64,000 bases of DNA from Actinosynnema sp. ALI-1.44 (GTDB taxonomy: Bacteria > Actinomycetota > Actinomycetes > Mycobacteriales > Pseudonocardiaceae): positions 62,001 to 126,000 of the forward strand of contig NZ_MTQO01000050.1 in NCBI RefSeq assembly GCF_001984155.1. The letters run 5' to 3'. The translations under genes were made by a program, and so were the position numbers. Each line of letters begins with the position of its first letter. Position 1 is the first letter of the stretch. A model generated the notes under the pieces. That model searched no databases and had not been told where the DNA came from. It saw nothing but the letters and a program-made list of their open reading frames with translations. This document shows positions 50,194-61,096 of the stretch, in pieces.

Positions 50194-51847
50194 GTTTCCC
50201 AGTGAACTCTCCAGTGAGTTTTCCGGCGATCCAGTCCGTCACGACCTCGTCCAGCACCGGCATCGGCAGTGCGCCGCCACCCAGCACGACGTCGTGGAAC
50301 TCCTTGATGTCGAAGCGGTCTGCGAGTTCCCGCTCGGCGTTGTCGCGCACGCGCTGGATTTCCAGGCGGCCGACCATGTACGACAGCGCCTGGCCGGGGT
50401 CCTCGATGTAGCGGTCGGTTTCCGACTGCACGTCGACGTCGGTCATCACTGTGTTGGCGCGCAGGTACTCCACCGTTTGCTCGCGTGTCCAGCCCATCGC
50501 GTGCAGGCCGGTGTCGACCACCAGTCGCGCCGCTCGCATGGAGTCCTCCGCCAGCATGCCCAGCCGGGCCAGGTCGTCGGAGAACAAACCCATCTCGTCC
50601 GCCAGGCGCTCCGCGTACAACGCCCAGCCCTCGGCGTACGCGGTGATCGACGCTAGTCGCCGGAGCAGGTGCAGGTCCGTCAACTGCTGGGCGACCGCGA
50701 TCTGGAAGTGGTGGCCCGGAACGGCTTCGTGGAACGCGATCGACTCGGCGTTGTAGCGGGCCCGCTCAGTCGCCTTGTCCGTGTTCGCCCAGTACGTGCC
50801 TTCACGGGAACCGTCGAGCGCGGGCGCGGTGTAGTAAGCGCCCGCGGTCCCGGGCGCTTCGGCGTCCGGGACTTTCTCGACCAGACAACGCTTCTCCGGC
50901 ACCCGCGCGAACCATTGGGGCGCGACGCTCTCGGCACGGGAAATGGTCGCCTTGGCGTGCGCGATGATCTCGTCGGCGCCGCCCCACAGCAGGGAACGGT
51001 CGGTACGCAGCCGCTCCTGCACCTCGGCGGCCGTGCGGACGCCGAAGACGCGGCTGCCGATGGACGCGTACTCGTCCGCCAGCGCTTCGATGAGGTCCAA
51101 TCCCGTGCGGTGCAACTGTTCCGGCGTGCGTGCCGTGGTCGTGTGCACCCTTGTCACCGCGTCGTACGCCGCGTCGCCATCAGGCAGCCAGCACAGACCC
51201 GGCTTGTCGTCCGGGCGGCCGTGCGGCGCCACCTCGTCACGCAGAACCTCGCGATACCGCTCGAACGATGGCCGCACGGCGTCGCGGAGCAGGCGGTCAC
51301 GTTCCGCGCGCAGACCATCGGTGAGAGACGGTTGCGCGAACGTGTCGGGCGTCTGGTCGAGGTACCGGTCGATGTGCTCGATCGCCATCCGCACCATCCG
51401 CGCCACCGGGAGTCGCCGGTCCGCGATCGCCGCGCGGTTGCGGTCAGCCGCCTGTGCCAGGTAGCGCGGGATCTCCGACAGCCGCTGCACGTAATCACGT
51501 TCGGTCTGCTCACTGGTGGGCACGACCCGGGGGACGTACGTGGCGAGCCTGATCGCTGGCGCGGTGAAGAAGTTCGCGACCACGTGGTCGGACAGACCAG
51601 CGTTGAGCTTGTCCACCAACGACGCCGACTGCTGCAGGACCACGCTGCGGGTGACGCTCGCCGGCGCCAGCTCGGCCTCCGCGGCGATGTGCACCGCGCG
51701 GTCGCGGAACTCCGCGTCCGCTTCCTGGCTGAGGTCCCGCAGTTCGTGGTCGTGCCCCGGAATGCCGCCGAGGCTTGCTTCCAGCGGATCTTCCGCGCCG
51801 ATCAGGTCCAGCAACCGGTCGGCGACGCCGTCGATGGGATCCGTCAT
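50162..51847 (-). CDS. DUF885-family metallopeptidase-like protein (copy 2)
   Basis: The product is 561 residues. The zinc-peptidase-like motif is AFHEAVPGHHFQIAVAQ, with second-site Glu in SITAYAEGWALYAERLADEMG. The rest is mostly helical. DUF885 proteins are predicted carboxypeptidase-like enzymes of unknown substrate. It is about half identical by eye to the upstream gene at 51844, with which it overlaps by ATGA, so it arose by tandem duplication. The C-terminal tail GKLTGEFTGKLTG is encoded by 12-base repeats (50187-50222). Confidence 0.85.
   Translation of the reverse strand: MTDPIDGVADRLLDLIGAEDPLEASLGGIPGHDHELRDLSQEADAEFRDRAVHIAAEAELAPASVTRSVVLQQSASLVDKLNAGLSDHVVANFFTAPAIRLATYVPRVVPTSEQTERDYVQRLSEIPRYLAQAADRNRAAIADRRLPVARMVRMAIEHIDRYLDQTPDTFAQPSLTDGLRAERDRLLRDAVRPSFERYREVLRDEVAPHGRPDDKPGLCWLPDGDAAYDAVTRVHTTTARTPEQLHRTGLDLIEALADEYASIGSRVFGVRTAAEVQERLRTDRSLLWGGADEIIAHAKATISRAESVAPQWFARVPEKRCLVEKVPDAEAPGTAGAYYTAPALDGSREGTYWANTDKATERARYNAESIAFHEAVPGHHFQIAVAQQLTDLHLLRRLASITAYAEGWALYAERLADEMGLFSDDLARLGMLAEDSMRAARLVVDTGLHAMGWTREQTVEYLRANTVMTDVDVQSETDRYIEDPGQALSYMVGRLEIQRVRDNAERELADRFDIKEFHDVVLGGGALPMPVLDEVVTDWIAGKLTGEFTGKLTGAEGSPGT
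50187..50222. repeat. 12-bp tandem repeat (3 copies) over the 3' ends of DUF4230 and DUF885 genes
   Basis: ccagtgagtttc, ccagtgaactct and ccagtgagtttt are consecutive. On the minus strand they encode the KLTGEFTGKLTG tail of the DUF885 protein. On the plus strand they contain the stop codon of the DUF4230 gene. Confidence 0.8.
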
Positions 51848-53487
51848 GCCGCTACCCCGGCCGTCCACTCCGCCACGATGCGGTCCAGCGTCGCCATCGG
51901 CACCGCGCCCGAACCGAGCACGAGGTCGTGGAATCCCTTGATGTCGAACGCGGAGCCCAGCTCGTCCTGCGCCCTCGCCCGCAGACGCTGGATCTCCAGG
52001 CGGCCGACCATGTACGACAGCGCCTGGCCGGGCATGCCGATGTAGCGGTCGGTCTCGCCCTGGATCTCCACATCCGACATGACGGTGTTCTCACGCAGGT
52101 AGTCCACGGTCTGCTGACGGGACCAGCCGAGCGCGTGCAGACCGGTGTCCACGACCAGCCGCGCGGCTCGTACCGAGTCCTGCGCGAGCATGCCCAGGCG
52201 CGCCACGTCATCGGAGTACAGGCCCATCTCGTCGGCCAGCCGCTCGCAGTACAGGCCCCAGCCTTCGGCGTACGAATTGATCGCCGCACAGCGGCGCAGT
52301 GCGGGCAGGGAGAGCTCCTGCGCGATCGTGCACTGGAAGTGGTGGCCCGGAACGGCTTCGTGGAACGCCGTGCACTCCGCGACGTACCGGTCCCGCTCCG
52401 TCGCCCGGTACGTGTTGGCGTAGTACACACCCTGCTTGCTGCCGTCCTGCGCGGGCGGGTGGTAGTACGCACCGGCCTCGTTCTGTTCGACAGCAGCCGG
52501 TGTGCGTTCCAGCAAACAGGAGTGCGACGGCATCAGCCCGAACCAGTCCGGTGCCGCGGCCTCGGCACGGTCCATCGCCGCGCGCGCCCCGGCGAGCAGT
52601 TCCTCGGCGCTGTTCCACTTCAACGCCGGGTCGGTGCGCAGCCTGTGGTGCACCTCGGCGACGGTCTTGGCGCCGAACACCCGGCCGCCGATCTCCAGGT
52701 ACTCCTGGGCCAGTGCCTCGATCAACGCCAGGCCGGTCTGGTGCAGGTCTTCCGGCGTCCGTTCGGTCGTGGTGTGCACACGCGCCAGCGACGCGTACGT
52801 CGACTCGCCACCGGGCAGCCAGCACAAGCCGGGTTTCTCATCCGGCCGGCCGTGCGGCGCCACGTCCTGGGCGAGCGCCTCCCGGTACTGGGCGAACGCG
52901 GGGCGGACGAGCACGTCCAGCAGCCGGTCACGCTCGGCGGTGTTGGTCACCGGCACCATCCGCAGCGGGTCCTGCGCCGGGTTGGCGAGGTAGTTCTCGA
53001 GGTAGGTGAGCGCGTACGCGACGCGGGAGGAGACCGGGGGCCGCCCGCCCGCGATCCCGCCTCGGTGCCGCTCGGCGGCGGTGGCCAGGTACTCCGGGAT
53101 GGCCGCCAGACGGGTGAAGTAGTTGCGCTCGGCTTCCTCGTCCTTCGGCCGGACCGTCGGCAGCATCCCGTGCAGCCGGGCGATCGGGCTGACCATCATG
53201 TCCGCGACCTCGGTCTCGACCAGCCGGGACTGCACGCGCGCGGCGATCGCCTCGGCCTGGTCGATGACCACGTCACGGGTGACCCAGTCGCCGTCGACGC
53301 CTTCCTCGCAGGCCTTGGCGCGGCGGGCCGCGTCCAGCGCGCGGGACCGCAAGGTCGCCTGCGCCGCCTCGCCGAGATCGCTCAGCCTGCTGTCCACACC
53401 GGGCAGGCCCTGGATCATCTCGCCCAGCGGGTCCTCCTCGATCAGCAGCTGGAGCACCTCGTCGGCGATCTTGTCGATCTGCGTCAC
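51844..53487 (-). CDS. DUF885-family metallopeptidase-like protein (copy 1)
   Basis: The product is 547 residues. It has the same core as its neighbour: CTAFHEAVPGHHFQCTIAQ (HExxxGHH metal site) and SYAEGWGLYCERLADEMGLY. Long helical regions precede it. It starts with GTG 53487 (VTQIDKIADEVLQLLIEEDPLGE), where homology to copy 2 begins. Retention of the metal motif in both copies suggests both are active but may differ in substrate. Confidence 0.85.
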   Translation of the reverse strand: MTQIDKIADEVLQLLIEEDPLGEMIQGLPGVDSRLSDLGEAAQATLRSRALDAARRAKACEEGVDGDWVTRDVVIDQAEAIAARVQSRLVETEVADMMVSPIARLHGMLPTVRPKDEEAERNYFTRLAAIPEYLATAAERHRGGIAGGRPPVSSRVAYALTYLENYLANPAQDPLRMVPVTNTAERDRLLDVLVRPAFAQYREALAQDVAPHGRPDEKPGLCWLPGGESTYASLARVHTTTERTPEDLHQTGLALIEALAQEYLEIGGRVFGAKTVAEVHHRLRTDPALKWNSAEELLAGARAAMDRAEAAAPDWFGLMPSHSCLLERTPAAVEQNEAGAYYHPPAQDGSKQGVYYANTYRATERDRYVAECTAFHEAVPGHHFQCTIAQELSLPALRRCAAINSYAEGWGLYCERLADEMGLYSDDVARLGMLAQDSVRAARLVVDTGLHALGWSRQQTVDYLRENTVMSDVEIQGETDRYIGMPGQALSYMVGRLEIQRLRARAQDELGSAFDIKGFHDLVLGSGAVPMATLDRIVAEWTAGVAA

Positions 53488-53620
53488 AACTCCCCCGTCA
53501 CCACGTCTGCCAGCACGTCCACCGGCCCTGTACCCACCAACCTGCCACACACCTACGACAGTTTCCGACCCGGCCGCAACTCGTTAATCAAGAGAACCAT
53601 TCTGATCAGTGCGGTAGACA

Positions 53621-54127
53621 GTGCGCATGCGAATTCGTTCAGGTGATGACAGCGACCTCGACTCGATCATGGCGTTGGGCGACGAGGCCGTCAGCTGGAT
53701 GGTCTCGCGGGGAAACACCGAGCAGTGGGGGTCGCGCCCGTGGTCGGAGACCCCGGCGCGGCTGGAGCGGGTGAGATCCATCCTCGCCGAGGGTGACCTG
53801 TGGGCCGCCGAGCTCGACGGGGAGGTGGTCGGCGTGCTGATCGTCAGCGACCAGCCAGATCCGCACATCCCGCCCGCCGACGAGCCCGAGGTCTACGTCC
53901 GGCTGCTGCTGAGCTCGCGGCGGCACGCGGGTATGAAGATCGGCTCGCAGCTGCTGGACAAGGCGGTCGAGGTGGCGCGTGAGCGCGGCGTGTCGCTGGT
54001 GCGTGTCGACTGCTTCCGCGGGGAGGACGGCGAGCTCGTCGGTTACTACGAGCGCAACGGTTTCGAGAAGTCCGGGACGTTCATGGTCAAGGAGTGGCCG
54101 GGTCAAGTGCTGAGCAGGCGGATCTGA
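53621..54127 (+). CDS. GNAT-family N-acetyltransferase
   Basis: The product is 168 residues (166 if ATG 53627 is used). The GNAT core has DLWAAELDGEVVGVLIVSD, the acetyl-CoA loop SSRRHAGMKIGSQLLDKAVEVA and the final YYERNGFEKSGTF. Its substrate is unknown. It is convergent with the nitronate monooxygenase and overlaps it by 41 bases. Confidence 0.88.
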   Translation: MRMRIRSGDDSDLDSIMALGDEAVSWMVSRGNTEQWGSRPWSETPARLERVRSILAEGDLWAAELDGEVVGVLIVSDQPDPHIPPADEPEVYVRLLLSSRRHAGMKIGSQLLDKAVEVARERGVSLVRVDCFRGEDGELVGYYERNGFEKSGTFMVKEWPGQVLSRRI

Positions 54128-55133
54128 TCGCGGCGCGCAGCTGGGCGTCCAGCCGCGCGACGACCTCCGCGACGGGCCCCTGCGGGGCCTGCGAGTACGC
54201 CTGGCCCGCGTACAACGACATCGCCTCCGGGTCGCCTGCCTGCGCCGCGGCCGCCCGGATCGGCTTGGTCATGCTGTTGACCTGGGGATAGGCCGCGGGC
54301 GCCAGGTCGGTGTTGCCGGTCAGGAAGCGGTTGACCAGCGCACGGGCCGGGCGTCCGCTGAACGCCCTGGTGACGGCGGTTTCCCTGTTCTCACCCAGCG
54401 CTTGCCGGTGCAGCGGCTGTGTTCCGGCCTCGGGGCAACGCAGGAACGCCGTCCCCAGCTGTGCCGCGACCGCGCCTGCCGTCAGCACGGCGGCGATGTC
54501 CGCGCCGTGCACGAGACCACCGGCCGCGATCAGCGGTATGTCCACAGCGGCGCCGACCAGTCGCAACGCGGTGAGCAGGCCGTAGGTCGGCGCACCGGAC
54601 GGCGACCCGTCGTCGGTGAAGATGCCGCGGTGCGCACCGGCCTCGAAACCCTGGACGCACAACGCGTCGGGTCGCAGCGCGGCGGCCAGCCGGGCCTCGG
54701 CCGGGCTGGTCACGGTGATCACGATCTTGCTGCCGACCGCGCGCAGCCGCTGCACGTCCGCGACGGACGGCAGGCCGAATGTGAAGGAGACGGTGTCGAC
54801 CGGGTCGCCCGCCAGCACGTCGATCTTGGCCGGGTACTCGTCGTCGGTCCACGCCGGGCCGCCCGGCTCGATGCCGTAGTCCGACCTGAGCTTCTCCGCG
54901 TAGCCGGTCAGATCCACAGAGGACTTCTCACCGGGGACGAAGACGTTGACGCCGAACGGTTTCGTAGTCAGCGCCCTGGTCGCGGCGATCTGCGTGGCCA
55001 GCGCGACGGGCGTGATGTACCCCGCCGCGAGGAAACCGTAGGCCCCCGCGTCCACCGCCCCGGCGACGAGTTCCGGTGTGGACGGGCCACCTGCCATCGG
55101 CGCGACGACGATGCGCGGGATGCTGGGGATCAT
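54087..55133 (-). CDS. Nitronate monooxygenase (2-nitropropane dioxygenase family)
   Basis: The product is 348 residues. It is an FMN-dependent TIM-barrel enzyme. N-terminal VVAPMAGGPSTPELVAGAVDAGAYGFL, the flavin-contacting segment CVQGFEAGAHRG and the phosphate-binding VAAGGLVHGADIAAVLTAGAVAAQLGTAFL are all typical. It oxidises alkyl nitronates, and natural toxins such as propionate-3-nitronate are the usual physiological targets. It is separated from the chitinase by a strong hairpin. Confidence 0.9.
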   Translation of the reverse strand: MIPSIPRIVVAPMAGGPSTPELVAGAVDAGAYGFLAAGYITPVALATQIAATRALTTKPFGVNVFVPGEKSSVDLTGYAEKLRSDYGIEPGGPAWTDDEYPAKIDVLAGDPVDTVSFTFGLPSVADVQRLRAVGSKIVITVTSPAEARLAAALRPDALCVQGFEAGAHRGIFTDDGSPSGAPTYGLLTALRLVGAAVDIPLIAAGGLVHGADIAAVLTAGAVAAQLGTAFLRCPEAGTQPLHRQALGENRETAVTRAFSGRPARALVNRFLTGNTDLAPAAYPQVNSMTKPIRAAAAQAGDPEAMSLYAGQAYSQAPQGPVAEVVARLDAQLRAAIRSACSALDPATP

Positions 55134-55149
55134 GGGAAGAGAATAGAAG

Positions 55150-55195
55150 CCGGGAGTGGCTCTCGCCCGTGGGCTGAGGCGAGAGCCACTCCCGG
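55150..55195 (-). terminator. Terminator downstream of the chitinase gene
   Basis: An 18-bp perfect stem is formed by 55150-55167 and 55178-55195, with a 10-base loop, immediately after the chitinase stop at 55204 and before the start of the nitronate monooxygenase gene. Confidence 0.85.
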
Positions 55196-55203
55196 GGCAC
55201 CTC

Positions 55204-56865
55204 TCAAGGCAGGGTGTCGAGGTGCGGTGCGACAGTGTTCGCGAACTGGTAGCCGTTGGAGGCGTCCCAGTTGATCGACCAGGTCATCGCGCCACGGATG
55301 CCCGGCCATGTGGTGCTCGGCTTGAACGATCCGCAGTTGGTGCCGCGGGCCAAGCAGTTGAGCGCGTTGTTGACGTTGCCCGGCGACTGGTAGCCGCCGC
55401 CTGCGCCGCGCGGCGACGCGGGCAGGCCGAGCCCGACCTGGTCGGGGCGCAGGCCGCCCTGCAACTGGATGCACGCGAGCGCGGTGAGGAAGTTGACCGT
55501 GCTCTGGCTGTGGACCTGCTGGTCGCAGCCCAGCATCGTGCCGGAGTTGTAGTACTGCATGTTGACGATGGTCAGGATGTCCTTGACGGCCAGCGCCAAC
55601 TGGAAGTAGCCGCCCTGGGTCGACTGCATGTCCACGGTCTGCGGCGCCATCGTGATGACCTTGCCGCCTGCCGCGTGGATGCTGCGCAACGCGTTGCCCA
55701 TGTGGGTGGCGTTGATGCCGTTCTCCAGGTCGATGTCCACGCCGTCGAAGCCGTAGCTGCTGATCAGGTTCTTGACGTCGGTGGCGAAGTTGTTCGAGGC
55801 GTTGGCGTCGCCGACCCAGACCGTCCCCTTCTCACCACCGACCGAGATGATCACCTTCTGGCCACGGGCCTGAACGGTCTTGATGTCCTGCCGGAACTGG
55901 GCGTCGGTGTACCCGCCCAGCTGCGACGAGAGACCGGAGTCGAGCGTGAAGCTGACACCGCCGTTGCGCCCGGGAACCGCGTCGACGAAGGCGACCGCGA
56001 TGATGTCGTACGTCGTGGGCACGTCGGCGAGCCGCAGCGCACGGGCTCCGTTGTAGAAGTTCTGCCAGTAACCGGTCAACACGTGCTTCGGCAGCGGACC
56101 GCCGGGGTTGCCACCGCCGGTGCCCGGGGTCGTCACGGACACCGACGTGGTCTTGGGGGATTCGCCCACCGAGTTGACCGAGCTGACCTGGTAGCTGTAG
56201 GTCGTCTCCGCGGTCAGACCGCTGTCGTTGTACGAACTGGCGGTGGGTGACGCGATCAGTTGGTTGTTGCGGTACACGCGGTAGCCCGTCGCGTTGGACG
56301 GTCCGTTCCACGACAGGCTCGCGCTCGTCGGGCTCGTGGCGGACGCGGAGAAACCAGACGGTGCGGCCGGAAGTGTCGGCGTACCACCGGGTCCGTCGAG
56401 CGAGACGTCGTCGGCGTAGAACGTCGGTTGCCCGTACCAGCCGTGGATGTAGACGTTGACGCTGGTGGTCGCCGCGGCGGTGGTGAAGTCGATGGTGAGC
56501 TGCTTCCACCCGGCCACCCCCGACCAGGTGTTGCGGTCAGTGAGGCCGTTTCCGTTGACACCTAGGTAGGTGTACGTGCCGTTGACCCACCCGGACAGCT
56601 TGTACGCGGTGTTCGGCTGCACGGCGATCTGCTGCGTGCACTGCGAGAAGTCCTGCCCGCTCGGCGTCCCCGCCAAGGAACCGGAACCCGTTCGCACCGG
56701 GTTGGTGGCGGCGGCCGCGCCCGTGCACGTCCAACCGGACAGACCGTCCTCGAAACCGGGGTTGTTCACGATGTTGGCGGCGACGGCCGGACTGGCCGGA
56801 ACCACCACGAGCGCGGCAATAGCGGTGGCGGCGGCCACGAGCAGCCGCCTGGTCCTGCTGACCAT
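55204..56865 (-). CDS. Secreted family 18 chitinase with carbohydrate-binding and fibronectin III domains
   Basis: The product is 553 residues. A signal peptide spans 1-29 (cleavage after AVA), a beta-sandwich carbohydrate-binding domain about 30-157 (NIVNNPGFEDGLSGWTC), an FnIII module about 165-247, and a GH18 catalytic domain from about 260, with SVGG and catalytic DGVDIDLE at 374-381 (Glu381 acid). The C-terminus ends with GAMTWSINWD. It hydrolyses chitin outside the cell. The ATG has GGAGA upstream, and two DasR-like operator sites sit 30-60 bases upstream of the start. Confidence 0.93.
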   Translation of the reverse strand: MVSRTRRLLVAAATAIAALVVVPASPAVAANIVNNPGFEDGLSGWTCTGAAAATNPVRTGSGSLAGTPSGQDFSQCTQQIAVQPNTAYKLSGWVNGTYTYLGVNGNGLTDRNTWSGVAGWKQLTIDFTTAAATTSVNVYIHGWYGQPTFYADDVSLDGPGGTPTLPAAPSGFSASATSPTSASLSWNGPSNATGYRVYRNNQLIASPTASSYNDSGLTAETTYSYQVSSVNSVGESPKTTSVSVTTPGTGGGNPGGPLPKHVLTGYWQNFYNGARALRLADVPTTYDIIAVAFVDAVPGRNGGVSFTLDSGLSSQLGGYTDAQFRQDIKTVQARGQKVIISVGGEKGTVWVGDANASNNFATDVKNLISSYGFDGVDIDLENGINATHMGNALRSIHAAGGKVITMAPQTVDMQSTQGGYFQLALAVKDILTIVNMQYYNSGTMLGCDQQVHSQSTVNFLTALACIQLQGGLRPDQVGLGLPASPRGAGGGYQSPGNVNNALNCLARGTNCGSFKPSTTWPGIRGAMTWSINWDASNGYQFANTVAPHLDTLP

Positions 56866-56895
56866 GTTCTCTTCTCCACACCCGCGCCCGGTTTG

Positions 56896-56932
56896 TGGTC
56901 TACACCACTAAAATGGACTAGACCAATGGTCT
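56896..56932. promoter_or_regulatory. DasR (dre)-like operator sites upstream of the chitinase
   Basis: TGGTCTACACCA (56896-56907) and TGGACTAGACCA (56914-56925) each differ at one base from the 12-base dre core TGGTCTAGACCA. A half-site TGGTCT starts at 56927. Centre spacing is 18 bases. In Streptomyces such sites bind the GntR-type repressor DasR, which is released by glucosamine-6-phosphate. Confidence 0.7.
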
Positions 56933-56968
56933 GTGTCAACCCCTAGTTGGCGGGAGTACCGTGCGCGC

Positions 56969-57403
56969 ATGACCTTCGTACTCGACGACGCCATCCGCAT
57001 CGCGCGCGAAGCACACGCTGGTCAGGTCGACAAGAGCGGAAAGCCCTACATCGACCACCCGCTGCGCGTGATGGCACGCGTGCAGGGCACGCACGCCCAG
57101 ATGGCAGCGGTCCTGCACGACGTCATAGAGGACACAGCCGTCACCGCGGAAGCCCTGCGCGCACAAGGCTGCCCGGAGAACGTCGTCACCGCAGTGGTCG
57201 CGTTGAGCAAGCTCGACGGCGAGGCGATGCCGGACTACCTCAGCCGCGTCGCCGCCGATCCCATTGCCGTACAAGTGAAACGCGCGGACATCGGGGACAA
57301 CACCGACCCGGTCCGATTGGCCGCGCTCGACACCGGAACGCAGAATCGCCTCCGCGAGAAATACGCGGAGGCGATCCGTCTGCTCGATGAACTGACTGGC
57401 TAG
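56969..57403 (+). CDS. HD-domain protein resembling small alarmone hydrolases (Mesh1/SpoT-H type)
   Basis: The product is 144 residues. It shows the pattern of a stand-alone (p)ppGpp hydrolase: IAREAHAGQVDKSGKPYIDHPLRV, the HD motif VLHDVIEDTAV, and a later VKRADIGDNTDP in place of KLADKLxNL. The metal-ligand His and Asp residues are conserved. It could lower alarmone levels, but other phosphohydrolase reactions are possible. The ATG at 56969 begins the conserved core. The upstream region contains the dre-like sites of the divergent chitinase. Confidence 0.7.
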   Translation: MTFVLDDAIRIAREAHAGQVDKSGKPYIDHPLRVMARVQGTHAQMAAVLHDVIEDTAVTAEALRAQGCPENVVTAVVALSKLDGEAMPDYLSRVAADPIAVQVKRADIGDNTDPVRLAALDTGTQNRLREKYAEAIRLLDELTG

Positions 57404-57528
57404 TCAAGGCCGGTTCCCCAGCGTCCCCAGCAGTTCGGCAGAGCAGGACCGCTCGGCAGGCGCGACACGGCGATGTCAGGCATCCTGTCCAGGCAACGCA
57501 CCGCAAGCCGCAGTCGAAGAGGCACCCA

Positions 57529-57792
57529 ATGAATGGCCCTGATCTACCCTCGCCTGACGAACTGTTCGACATCGACGCCTGGCAGTACCGCTGGCCCACC
57601 GGAGCCGAGAAGGTGGAACTCTGCCGGGGCGTCATCGTGTTCACCGGCCAGTTCGACGAACGCGACACCGTGATCGCCCAGCGTACATACCCAGGACGGC
57701 ATGTCGTCCTCAACGAAGACGGCGGTGTCGAGATCCACCCGGCTGGCGAGAACCCGCCTCGCTCGATCCTCGAGGCGGTTCTCGAAGGGTGA
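57529..57792 (+). CDS. Hypothetical protein
   Basis: The product is 87 residues, acidic, with no membrane segment. It has an aromatic-rich start (LFDIDAWQYRWPTGAEKVELCRG) and a beta-rich middle (GVIVFTGQFDERDTVIAQRTYPG) ending in an HPAGE helix. I do not recognise the family. It lies alone between the HD protein and the convergent lepA, with normal codon use, so it is probably real. Confidence 0.5.
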   Translation: MNGPDLPSPDELFDIDAWQYRWPTGAEKVELCRGVIVFTGQFDERDTVIAQRTYPGRHVVLNEDGGVEIHPAGENPPRSILEAVLEG

Positions 57793-57826
57793 TCCCCGGA
57801 AACGGGAATCCCATGCCCGGGATGCC

Positions 57827-59695
<1,869 letters not shown>

Positions 59696-59736
59696 GCCTG
59701 ACCGCTCAATAGTCCCATGACCAGTACGCTCGCCGC

Positions 59737-60165
59737 GTGCGTGATCCCGGCGAAGACCCCAAGCCAGCCCGCGGCTACGTCCGTCAGGTGCATGTCGTCG
59801 AGCCCGGCTCGACCCTGGACTACTCCCCCGACCTCGACGGCCTCGCGGATCCCGGCGAGATCGTCTGGGCCTGGGTCCCTTATGAAGAAGACCCGGACAG
59901 GGGTAAGGATAGGCCGTTGCTGGTGATCGGACGAAACGGTCACCGGTTGCTGGCGGTGATGCTGTCCAGCAAGGATCACGAGGGCCAGCGCGGCTGGGTC
60001 GGCCTCGGCAGCGGGGCGTGGGACCGCGACGGCCGCGAGTCGTTCGTGCTGCTGAGCCGGATGTACGAGCTGGACGAGGACGACATCCGCCGGGAAGGCG
60101 CGGTGCTCGAGCCCGACCGGTTCGAACGAGTGGCCACGGCCATGGCCGCACGCGCCCGGGGCTGA
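59737..60165 (+). CDS. PemK/MazF-family toxin-like protein, orphan
   Basis: The product is 142 residues. It has the SH3-like beta barrel of MazF/PemK toxins: the start strand [26 protein letters not shown], then [12 protein letters not shown] and [16 protein letters not shown]. Members cleave mRNA and need an antitoxin, but no small acidic antitoxin gene overlaps or flanks it. The lead-in of about 40 residues before the barrel is longer than usual. It may have lost its toxin role. A GTG start is used. Confidence 0.8.
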   Translation: MRDPGEDPKPARGYVRQVHVVEPGSTLDYSPDLDGLADPGEIVWAWVPYEEDPDRGKDRPLLVIGRNGHRLLAVMLSSKDHEGQRGWVGLGSGAWDRDGRESFVLLSRMYELDEDDIRREGAVLEPDRFERVATAMAARARG

Positions 60166-60168
60166 CCC

Positions 60169-61005
60169 GTGCTGGCCGGGTACCTCGCGCTGCTGGTGGC
60201 GCTCGCGGCCGGGGTACTCACGGCCGTCGCGGTGACGTTCGGCACCACCTGGACCGTCCTGGTCGTCATCCTCGTGCTGCTGTGGCTGTTCGTGCACTAC
60301 GTGCTGCGCAGGAAAGCAGGCGCCGGGCAGCAGGGCGCGTGGATCAACCGCAAACGCCACCCCGAGCTGTGGCAGATGGTCGACGAGGTGGCCGAGATCG
60401 CGGCGACCAGTGCGCCCGACGAGCTCCGGCTGGGGCCTGAGATGCGCGCCGCCGTACGCGAACACGGCGGTTTCCGGTGTCTGGAGATCGGGCTGCCGCT
60501 GCTGGGTGGGCTGTCGGCGAGCGAACTGCGCGCGGTGACCGGTCACACGCTGGCGCTGTTCACGGCCACATCCGTATGGGAGTCACGGTTGCCACGCGCG
60601 ATCATGCTGCCGTACCGGTTGATCACGAAACCGCAGCTGCGCGCACGCCACGACCAGGCCGAGCAGGTGGCGATCTCGGCGGCGGGCGAAGCCGCGGCGA
60701 AGTCCGCGCTGACCAGGCTGCCCGACCTGGACACGGCATGGCGGCGATTCCGGCATTCCGCCGCGCAGGTGACCTACCAGTCGCGCACGCCGGATCTCGT
60801 GCAGCGGTTCAACGCCTCCCTCACCCCCTCGCCGGACGAGGCCGGACCGGCGTGGGAACTGCTCACCGAACCGGACAAATCACTTCCTTATCTCCAGCGG
60901 CAGCTGTTCGAGGAACTCGGCCCCGAGCACAGGCCTGATCCCGCCGGAAACGATCCCGGTCCGGCCGGTGAAGCTCACGACGAGACCGAAACGAAAACCG
61001 ACTGA
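60169..61005 (+). CDS. Degenerate M48-like membrane protein (no HExxH)
   Basis: The product is 278 residues. Two N-terminal helices ([41 protein letters not shown]) and a domain that parallels the next gene: [36 protein letters not shown] and [27 protein letters not shown]. Where the neighbour has GHELGHY, this protein has GHTLALF, so the Glu and second His of the zinc site are lost. It is probably an inactive paralogue that may assist or regulate the active peptidase. GTG start. Confidence 0.7.
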   Translation: MLAGYLALLVALAAGVLTAVAVTFGTTWTVLVVILVLLWLFVHYVLRRKAGAGQQGAWINRKRHPELWQMVDEVAEIAATSAPDELRLGPEMRAAVREHGGFRCLEIGLPLLGGLSASELRAVTGHTLALFTATSVWESRLPRAIMLPYRLITKPQLRARHDQAEQVAISAAGEAAAKSALTRLPDLDTAWRRFRHSAAQVTYQSRTPDLVQRFNASLTPSPDEAGPAWELLTEPDKSLPYLQRQLFEELGPEHRPDPAGNDPGPAGEAHDETETKTD

Positions 61006-61096
61006 CACATTTCCTTGTGGACAAGTGGCCGCCGGCCGGGGCACACTTCCGCGCGCCAGGTCGGGGGATCTGCACATTTTCTGCAAGGGGTGGACT

